DNA of 64,000 bases from Cocos nucifera (Eukaryota > Streptophyta > Magnoliopsida > Arecales > Arecaceae): the NCBI GenBank assembly GCA_006176705.1, contig QRFJ01000294.1, forward strand, positions 868,001-932,000, given 5' to 3'. The translations under genes were made by a program, and so were the position numbers. Positions 55,868-64,000 of the stretch are shown here, piece by piece; the stretch's first letter is position 1, and each line of letters begins with the position of its first letter. Below the pieces are notes generated by a model. It was not told where the DNA came from. It saw nothing but the letters and a program-made list of their open reading frames with translations, and ran no database searches.

Positions 55868-58066
55868 TGTTGAGAATAGTATTCTAAAGCCAATCATCAG
55901 CCTATTGACGATTGAGCTATTTGTGTAATTATACATGAATTATTAATTAAATAAAAATTATTTTAACTTTTTCATCATAAATTTTTTATCTTTTGATGAA
56001 CTTCTGTCTATTGTGATAAAGTCCTCAAGACTATTTAGAATTGACAAAGCAGAATTTATTATTTAGTTCTTAAAATTATTTACGATCAAATAATATATTA
56101 TTACCAAGAACAACAACGTCTATCGAGTATAGATCATTGTATGCCATATAGATTGATTGTCCTCTTAACCAATGAGTGTAGAGACACTGGTATGACATAC
56201 AGGTGAGATGTAGGGGTACATCTGCACTAAATATGATCGACTTTGGAGCTTTTCTGCTGTTAATAATTGCTTCGATTGAATATGGGCATAAGTGTCTCTA
56301 TGATCTGAGATCACCACGGTGATTTTCAAGTAACTCACTATGCTTTGGTGCTGGATTATCTAAATTTTTAATTCAGTGATGGAAGATTTTTAGATACAGT
56401 CAAGTACTTAAGGAGTTGGTGCGTGAGTCAAGATGAGATTGACTACTTCTAATTTTTGGAGATGTATTCAATAGTATTTTAATTTAGCAAAGCCTTGGCC
56501 AAGGTAGTTCTAGTGAGGAGTCATAGAATTAATTGCTTTGAGACACGATTTGGATGTATTTTTCAGGGTTAATAGTTAAACCCTGAGTCATCCTATGCAC
56601 AGAGGTCAAAGGGATGAATTATGCGATAACCATATTCACGTAGGTTCTAAATATTATGATTGCACTATTCGATCTATCCGAATATTAGGTACCATTTCTA
56701 GATGGTCACTTCGATTAGTACAGAAAATTGGTTCCTATGCTACCGACTTAAATTCGAACTTGCAGGATCATACACACTAGAGGTTCCTACCCGATCTAAT
56801 GGCTGATCAAGAAAAGTTTAATTAGTGATTTGATAACTAATTAACTCAATTTGATTGAGTGATTATTTTTGGATCAAGACCAATTGAATTGGATTCATTT
56901 AGATTTGACCAGATTAGGTTATAAGATGATCTAATCGTCAAAGAGGTTTAATCTCTGATTTGATCAAAGGTTTGGCTTGATTAATTCTTGATTTGATTAG
57001 GATTTAACTAAGCCTAATTAAGCTTAAATAAGTTGAATTTAGTCTGATCTAATTGGGCCTAACCAATTTGGATTGAATTGGCTTGATTAGAGGATAAATA
57101 ATGAGACTAGTTTGACTAGTCTTCCCATGAGCCGCATCACCAAAATCTGCGCCAAATCCTTCCTCCACGAGAAAAGATTTCTCGTGAAGTTTTTCCATGC
57201 AAGGAAGAGCATGTATTCTCCCTTCTCATGCACCTTATGGATTGGTTTGATCTTGGTTACCAATTAAATTCGAATAGGATTTGAATTTGAATGGGTAACC
57301 ACTTGATCTAAACCAACCCCTCATGCCTCTCATGTTTTGTGCACTTCTATAAAATGTTGGATTTTATGGACGTGCAATACAGAGATAGAGAAAAAGGGTG
57401 ATAAAAAGGAAGATCAGAAAAAAAAAAGTTTCTGATCTTGTGTGTGAGCTCTTCTACACGAGAAAAAAATCAAAAAAAGAAAGAGAGTTCTAGGCGCAAA
57501 GGTTTTAGGTGAGAGCATACTCTAGAATCTATCTAGAATTTGGGATTTAGATCTATAAGTTACGAAGGTCATGACTTCATAGATCTAGGCGGAGAACCTC
57601 CTCAACTTCTTATCTACACATTAGGATATAGAGCATCCGAAGATCCAGTGAAGAAGATCAAAAGAAGTTTAATCTAAATCGGCCATTGAAGGTTTCTGCA
57701 GAGCTAGCACTCGAAAGAAACTGATCGAGATCAGAGCCTCGTGTGGATTATCCATAAAGGCCAGATGTGTATGTGACTGTGTCACAGTGATTAGATCTAT
57801 ACCGAGAAGATCAGATTGTGGAGTTCATCTACCTACGAAAAGATAATGTGTTCTGAACACGTAGAGCAGTAAAATAGTTTTACTGCAATTGCTATTTTTA
57901 TTTTCAGATATGCATGCATAAATAATACATTAGATCCTATAGCATGTAGAATTTTTAGATTAGATCTATAGTTTTTTATTATTAATATGATTAATAATAT
58001 TATCCACTATTTTTTTATTAAAAAAATTTTAAAAAATAGAGCTAGAAACCCCACGCGCTCACTTCA
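55868..58066 (+). repeat. copia-D 5' LTR (complete)
   Basis: 2199 bp bounded by the TSD on the left and by the primer-binding site on the right. TATAAAATG at 57348-57356 is a candidate TATA box; the truncated 3' copy has TGTAAAATG there. Over the first 200 bp of the shared part roughly one base in ten differs between copies by eye, so the insertion is old. Confidence 0.9.
57348..57356 (+). promoter_or_regulatory. TATA box of the copia-D LTR
   Basis: TATAAAATG in the 5' LTR, about 30 bp upstream of the GGACGTGCAATACAGAGATAG region that could be the transcription start. The corresponding 3' LTR position is mutated. Confidence 0.45.
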
Positions 58067-58070
58067 AATC

Positions 58071-58083
58071 GTATCAGAGCTCT
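58071..58083 (+). other. copia-D primer-binding site
   Basis: GTATCAGAGCTCT four bases after the LTR end, matching the core of TGGTATCAGAGC for initiator tRNA-Met. Confidence 0.85.
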
Positions 58084-60114
58084 AGGTTCTTTGATGTATT
58101 ATATATGCATGATTTAGATTATTTTTAGATTAGATCTAAATAATAATCTGATCTGAAAAATAAAAATGATGATTGCACGGACTATAGGTTATCCGACTGT
58201 AAGATTTATCTCTTATAGTGAAAAGATTGTTCTGATACGTTGCGATCTATAAAATTGATCATAAAAATTTTAGATTAGATCTAATAATTTTTATGATGTA
58301 TTTGAAAAGTTTAATCTAAATTTTATCATGAATTAGTATTTAAATTAGATCTAAATAATTTTATGATTTTTTATGTAGAGTACAAAATTTTAGATTAAAG
58401 CTAAATAGGATCTTAGGAAGGTTCTATTCATCGGTCGAGCTAGCTTTCTTAGGAATCAAGCCAGCTTGACCAACATGCTAGCCATGATATGGTTTCTGGA
58501 TTGATGCTCTAACCGGCTCGATCAGGAATCGGACTGACTCGACTTTAATTCGGACCAACTCGGATGGAATCCGAGCCTGCCCGACTGAAACGATGGCCTT
58601 TAAGCCTTCTACCCAAGCCGACTATCTCAGGAACCGAGCTAGTCGACTTCTACTCGGACCAGCTTGGATGGAATCTGAGCCAGCTCGATTGAGAAGTTGG
58701 CTGAATATTATAATTGGCTATTTTTATGTAATCAAACATACATCTAGTACTTGTTTGTGAAATAAGTCCATCTATTTTTGAAATAAGTTGGCCTATTTAA
58801 TGAAACAGTGCTAGGATTAAAGAACCTTTCAAAAATTTAAAAAATATTTTTAAAATACCGAACCCCAACCCTTAGCCTAAAACTTAATTGAGAATTAAGT
58901 ATAATAAATTAGGGTCTAGAATTATGAATTAAAGATCCTAAGTCATTGATCATAAAATGTGGGTTATCGGGTTAGTCGAATTAGGTCCATTAATTAGATT
59001 AGAGCTAAGGTTAGTTAAAGAATGTACTAAAATAGAGTAATTAATCAAATCTAACCAAATGTTGATTTAGATTAGGTCAAGAACTCTTTAGACCAAATTA
59101 TAATAGTTGTAGTTTGTCAAGCTTATGCTTTTAACGAGGACCAAATGAACTTGATTCGTGGCTATAAGGTCAAACCTAAAATTGTTAGGTTGGTCAAATT
59201 GAAACTAATGAACTGGATGGTATCTAAGATAAGTCTGACAACTCAGATTAGTGATTTTTAATTGAGAGCTACTTGCACTGATTCGATCTTTAATGAGTTA
59301 ATGGCATATTCCTTTCACTGATCTCACTTATCTGGCCATCCTGGTAAATTAGATTTTGATTAGACCACTTGATGATTTGGGCTCATCCATATCAATTAAG
59401 TAAATCAGTTTGACTGATTTAGATGCTCCTAATACCAGTTTTAATTAGGTCCTTATTGATCTGACTTAATGAAGTCAGTGGGAGGATCCAAATTGGTAAG
59501 TTGGTTATTCTTAAAATAGTTAATAAAATCCTCTAAAATTATTAGATTCTTAAAAAAATAAAGTTATGGTGGTAACTAAATCATAGCCTCTCATTAAGTT
59601 GAGTGATAATGAGTCAATTAGTTTAATAATCATTGGAGGTCTAAAGACCTGGTGCTTATTGACTAATGAAATTATCATTCATAATATGATAATTTGATCA
59701 TATTTTTCTAATGATGGTCAAGTTGGCCGATCAAAGTCGGACCTGATCATTCGTTGGTTTGATACACCAAATATGGTCATGTTAATGGTTGGACTTAACT
59801 GGATCTTTTCAATGGAGGCCAAAGCCTACTATTTAGATTTTTGGGGCAAAATTAAATTAGTAGAAGTTGTTTGGTGAAATAATTGATTATGAACTTATCC
59901 ATAGGTGCACACTGGTTGACCAACCAAAGTTAGACTCGTGTGTAGTCTATGTGGATTCTAGTATCCACTAAGAAATTAAAAATAATTTTTTGAATTAAAG
60001 GTAAAGGCTACCGATTCGAACAAGATAGTGGGAGATCCTTTAGACTAAAGTCCAAGTCTTTAGAGTAAATAATTCATATACTAATTAAGTCTATGATTTT
60101 CTTTTTGTACAGAA
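58084..60114 (+). other. copia-D untranslated leader, about 2 kb
   Basis: No long ORF. 59220-59345 resembles 240-370 in copia-A. GACCGGCTCG/ GCTCGACT-type words recur at 58430-58700. The leader ends TTTTTGTACAG three bases before the gag start, splice-acceptor-like, as in copia-A. Confidence 0.7.
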
Positions 60115-61454
60115 ATGGCCACTATCCTGTCGCTTCAATCATTATTGGACAATGATAAATTCATGAAACCCAACTTTGATAGCTGGTATCGTAAGTTGAA
60201 GATCATCCTGGAGCATGAGCAGATCTTGTATGTATTGACTGATCCAGCATCGAAGGAGTCAGCCTTGAACGCTATTAAGATGGTGAAAGACACTTACCAA
60301 AAGTGGCTCAATGACCGTACTACCGTTCGATGTATTATGCTGGTGGCAATGAATGATGAGTTCAGCTGCAGGTTTGAAAATATCCAGCTCGAGGAGATGC
60401 TTCAAATATTGAATAACTCTTTTGATATGTCTGACGACGTTGAAAGGCATAAAACTAGTTATGCCATTTTCAATGCTCATATGAGGGATGGGACGTCAGT
60501 CATTGATCATGTATTGTACATGATCGAGATGATTGAACGTTTGAGTAAGCTGAGTTTTTTCTTGCATGAGCAGCTCGGAAAGAAGGCGATCCTGAATTTT
60601 TTATCCAAGTCCTTCCTTCCTTTCCTTACTCATTTCAGGATGACAAAGCCTGCAGTTAACTACCATGGCTTATTAGGGTTGCTACAGAACTTTAAGAAGG
60701 ATCACCAGCTCTAAAAAGGGTCGGTAAATATAGTGGGAGGATCTTCTTCTAGTTAGTCCTTTGAGAAAGAAAAGAAGAACAAGAAGAAGAAAAGCAAGAA
60801 GGTGCAGTCGCATGCTAGGACGTCTACACAGGATCAGACCAAGAAGCACAAGCCTAACCAGAGTCACGCGAAGTGCTTCTTTTACAAAAAATGAGGGCAT
60901 CGAAAGAGAAACTATCCTCAATACATTGCCTTCCTAGATCCGAACAAGCCAAGGAGGAAGCAAGTGATTGTTGGGCTAGGTAATTATATGATAACACCTT
61001 ATAATTTCTCAATTTATGATACTACTGCCTGGGTATTAGATACTGAAAGTACTTATCATATTTATAATTTGATGTAAGGTTTTCAGATCAGTAGAAGATT
61101 TGGTGAAGGTGACAGGTTCCTGAATGTTGGAGATGGAAAATAAGTTTCAGTTCTAGCCTTAGAAATCATGAACCTTGTAATCAATTCTTATAGAGTTATT
61201 CTTAGTGATTGTTATTTTTATCCAAGTTTTTTATTGAATGTATTTTCTATAGACCTTTTGGCCAAGAACAATTATCAATTTTTAATAAAAGTAAATTTTT
61301 ATGATATTATTTTGAATGATGTTATAGTTTGGATTGGACTATATCTATTATCACAGCCTATTAATTTAGTCTAATTTTTTGATAAATACCCTAGATTTGA
61401 TGATGTGTCAGATGTCTACCTTTGGCACTGTAGGCTAGGTCATATTAATAGATT
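60115..61454 (+). pseudogene. gag: copia-D gag, protease and pre-integrase fragment
   Basis: Starts MATILSLQSLLDNDKF with gag motifs FDSWYRKLKIILEHEQILY, AHMRDGTSVIDHVLYMIEMI; stop at 60712, then a lysine-rich stretch and a knuckle CFFYKK, stop, GHRKRNYP in which Cys have become Tyr. Protease active site WVLDTESTYHI has Glu for Gly next to the catalytic Asp-Thr. Later FYPSFLLNVFSIDLLAKNN and YLWHCRLGHINR, where the coding region is cut and fused to the LTR. Parallels copia-A gag in length and layout. Confidence 0.88.
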
Positions 61455-62422
61455 TGAGACTAGTTTGGCTAGTCTTCCCATGCGCCACATCATCAAAATC
61501 TATGCCAAATCCTTCCTTCATGAGAAAAGGTTTCTCGTGAAGTTTTTTCATGCAAGGGAGTGCATGCGTTCTCCCTTCTCACGCATCTTATAGATTGGTT
61601 TGATCTGGTTACCAATTGAATTCAAATAGAATTTGAATTTGAATGGGTAACCACTTGATCTAAACCAACCCCTCACACCTTTCATGTTTTGGGCACTTCT
61701 GTAAAATGCTAGATTTTATGGACATACAATACAGAGATAGAGAAAAAGAAAAAATGGATGATAAAAAGAAAGATTAGAAAAAAGTTTCTGATCTTGTGCG
61801 TGAGTTCTTCTACGTGAGAAAAAAAAGAAAGAGAGTTTTAGGCGTAAGGGTTTTGGGTGAGAGCATACTCTAGAATCTATCTAGGATTTCGGATTTAGGA
61901 TTTAGATTTTATGAGTAACGAGGGTCGTGACTTCATAGATTCAGGCAAAGAATCTCCTCAACTTGTCATCTACACTCATTAGGATCCAAAGTGTTCGAAA
62001 ATCTGATGAAAAAGATCAAAAGAAGTTTGATCTAAATCAACCGTTGAAGGTTTCTACAAAGCTAGCACTCGAAAGAAACTGATCGGGATCAGGACCTCGT
62101 GTGGATTATCCATGGAGGCCAGATGCGTGTGTGGCTGCATCGCGGTGATCAGATCTATACCGAGGAGATTAGATTGTGGAGTTCATCTATCCATGAAAAG
62201 ATAACGTGTTTTGAACACGTAGAGCAGTAAAATAGTTTTACTGCGGTTCCTATTTTTATTTTCAAATATGCATGCATATATAATACATTAGATCCTATAG
62301 CATATAGAATTTTCATATTAGATATATAGCTTTTTATTATTAATATGATTAATAATATTATCCACTGTGTATTTATCAAAAAAATTTAAAAATAGAGCTA
62401 GAAATCCTGCACGCTCCCTTCA
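61455..62422 (+). repeat. copia-D 3' LTR, 5'-truncated
   Basis: 968 bp matching 57102-58066. It starts mid-LTR at TGAGACTAGTTTGGCTAG and ends CCCTTCA before the GACAT TSD. The reading frame of pol runs straight into it, creating a short chimaeric ORF at 61405-61593. Confidence 0.92.
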
Positions 62423-63449
62423 GACATGGTAGCCATATACTCCTTAAGTTTTTGCACATCTACTAGATTATTGCTTTAGCGGGCAGGATATATGATGATG
62501 TAGAGTGCCACTTTTATGTTTTCATATTATAGAGTGGCATTATGTTGATAGAGTGGTGCATCAGTTCGGGATTCGGCAGACTATTCTACTCGATTATGAT
62601 ATGGATTCAAGATTGCATCATATCGACCTTAGAGGATGAGTCGAGCATTATTAGAACATCACTTATCATCAGTTCATTGCACTCTGAGAGAGTCAGTGAG
62701 ATCATATTGTAGACGGTCCACCAGCTAATGATACTATGGACTATCATAACCCCTACATGGAGTGGTACTGTCGCATTTTGTCGGTTCATTTGCCACAGTG
62801 GTGCAATGGTTGACTATTTGGTAAGTGCTATCAATTATTTTTATCTATTTTTTTTATTCTTCATACTACTTACTACTTGTATCTATCAGAGTGAGTCTGG
62901 CATGGATCCATGCTCTTGCTTGTCCAGATTCTTTGTCTACATTTGGGCTCGTGATCCAGAAGATATGCACATCAACCCTTCATGCCGTCAATGAGCATGG
63001 CCATATCTCCATAGAGTTCTATGATCATGGCTGTAGCACCTGACAGGCCACACCCTCACCTTATCCTTATGCATCATCATCGAGAATACCAGTTGATGTC
63101 CACAGACGGCATAGTAGACAGCATACCATCTCTAAGTTTTCGTTGCCGGACTTCTAGCCTTTCGATCCATATATGTCCTCGAAGCATACATGCACCATGA
63201 TGTAATACAGTTTTAGCCAGCTGAGGAGACAGTTGTGTATTTTGGATATTTGGCAAAGGATATCTCACATTAGGGAGTTCCATATCATTCAGGAGGCCAT
63301 ACAGGTGAGGGAGCTATGCAGCAGACTGCTACGCACATGCCTCATGGTACCGAGGAGTATGAGGATTCTACTGATGCCCAACCTATGGTTCATCAGAGGC
63401 AACCTATTAAGAAAAAGCAACGACCTCCATGCGAAACTTGATATATTTT

Positions 63450-63507
<58 letters not shown>

Positions 63508-63520
63508 TATTATTATTATA
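63450..63520. repeat. (TTA)n microsatellite
   Basis: About 23 TTA units with one TTACTA interruption, just after the PMD stop. Poly-Ile ORFs on both strands are artefacts. Confidence 0.97.
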
Positions 63521-64000
63521 TACACATATGTATCACTTGGATCAATTTTGTAATTTGTGAATAAATTTGTGCATTTATAATGCAATGCACAGATTTTGAA
63601 CAATTTTTATAGATGCTCATTTATATTGTAATGTATTAGTGTTGAACAATTTTTATCAATTCATTTATATTGCAATGTATATGTAGAATGTGGATAGGAT
63701 ATGTTGATTCAAGAGCACATATGGGAATTAATCTTACATTGGAATGTATAGGTCAAAATTATTTTTTCAAGACGAAAATCTTATAGGGTCATAAATGAAT
63801 TAATCTTACATTGAGACCCCAACAAATTCCTATGATAAAATTGGATAAATTAGGAAAGCCAGATAAGAGCGGTCGACCGCCCAGGGCAGCGGTCTAATCC
63901 GATCGACCGACTAGTTCGATCTGGTTCGATTGACCACTTTCCTATAGCGGTCGATCGGGATGAAACTTTTTGAAATTAATCGATCAAGATCGGCCGATTG
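63521..64000. other. 3' flank of the PMD gene; palindrome GCGGTCGACCGC
   Basis: No ORF. A tandem-like pair GTGAATAAATTTGTGCATTTATAATGCAATG / TTCATTTATATTGCAATGTAT occurs at 63556-63672. From 63868 to 64000 many GGTCGATCG/GATCGACCG words occur, including the perfect 12-bp palindrome GCGGTCGACCGC (63869-63880), possibly the start of another repeat that runs out of the window. Confidence 0.5.

Larger units (their letters stand above)
55868..62422 (+). mobile_element. copia-D, internally deleted Ty1/copia element in the PMD gene
   Basis: Exact TSD GACAT at 55863-55867 and 62423-62427. The 5' LTR (55868-58066, 2199 bp) starts TGTTGAGAATAG and ends CTTCA; the 3' LTR remnant (61455-62422, 968 bp) matches only 57102-58066. 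A deletion has removed integrase, RT, RNase H, the polypurine tract and the first 1.23 kb of the 3' LTR, fusing the pre-integrase codons (WHCRLGHINR) to mid-LTR at a shared TGAG. The leader shows similarity to copia-A, so both belong to one family with very long LTRs and leader. Confidence 0.92.
54696..63441 (+). pseudogene. plant mobile domain (PMD, MAIN/MAIL1-like) gene, split by copia-D
   Basis: Exons: 54696-54764 (MEPGPLNQSVLFQ); 54844-55602 (DPRFLTCQRRKL, DYCVCQVVAYEDPYI, CTITLEDVNI, LGLPIDGLPVMG, YRELCRASRKDAHKIAGLLN, LPDGGALLIGPLAMR); 55684-55771 (DTFSVKKVFTYVLLT, QYQLDHLRPE). The next exon starts 55861, is cut at 55867 and resumes at 62423 (PYTP, VFAHLLDYCFSGQD, EWHYVDRVVHQFGIRQTILL), with a last intron at 62821-62889 (GTAAGT...TATCAG). 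The tail ends QPIKKKQRPPCET at 63441, resembling the RRQRPP...GT ending of PMD proteins. Introns of 79, 81, 89 and 69 bp have GT-AG ends. More than ten in-frame stops. PMDs occur in host MAIN/MAIL proteins and in plant gypsy and Mutator elements; adjacency to a MULE transposase favours the latter. Confidence 0.85.

Noticed and set aside
57102..58066. Calling this the full 5' LTR of copia-D
   Set aside because: The exact GACAT TSD and the broken PMD exon place the LTR start at 55868; the shorter match is due to truncation of the 3' copy.
63233..63603. ORFs with long poly-Ile runs
   Set aside because: Artefacts of the (TTA)n microsatellite following the PMD stop.

Overview
The window is transposon-rich plant nuclear DNA. 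Nearly every recognisable protein belongs to a plant transposable element: Ty1/copia, Ty3/gypsy, L1-type LINE, hAT, MULE and Helitron-like. The one host locus I recognise has the exon layout of a plant type-A response regulator. A large-genome monocot, perhaps a palm, is my guess from general impression only; nothing in the sequence proves it. No bacterial genes, operons, rRNA, tRNA or CRISPR array were seen. There is one N gap (4593-5450).

Layout. 1-5560: decayed copia element (copia-A, + strand). 5637-9986: 5' half of a Ty3/gypsy element on the - strand, with its LTR at 8141-9986. About 10000-11215: an inverted-repeat structure. 12430-30820: one old L1-type LINE cut into six pieces by five later insertions: a hAT MITE (13923-14395), a hAT element with a dead transposase (14536-18047), a gag-only copia (18632-22069), a solo LTR (22496-24040) and a Sirevirus-like copia (24847-30608). 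The LINE reading frame resumes after each one, and target-site duplications (TSDs), exact or degenerate, flank each.

31884-34400: a dead type-A response-regulator gene. A non-autonomous hAT element carrying a DUF538 gene copy sits in its third exon (32295-33392), and a Helitron-like element lies in the following intron (33469-34260). 35055-35317: hAT MITE. 35600-36990: second LINE. 38550-44656: copia-C (- strand) with a solo LTR (39301-40898) in its RNase H. 45918-47104: hAT element with exact 8-bp TSDs and an exon-like insert. 47921-50400: clusters of short palindromes, a microsatellite duplication and an unplaced ORF. 51861-63441: a decayed MULE transposase followed in the same orientation by a plant mobile domain (PMD) gene with recognisable introns. 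The PMD gene is split by copia-D (55868-62422), a relative of copia-A.

The genes do not form a pathway. The value of the window is its readable insertion history: TSDs and interrupted reading frames allow the order of events to be reconstructed. All coordinates of element ends were set by eye from termini and TSDs.
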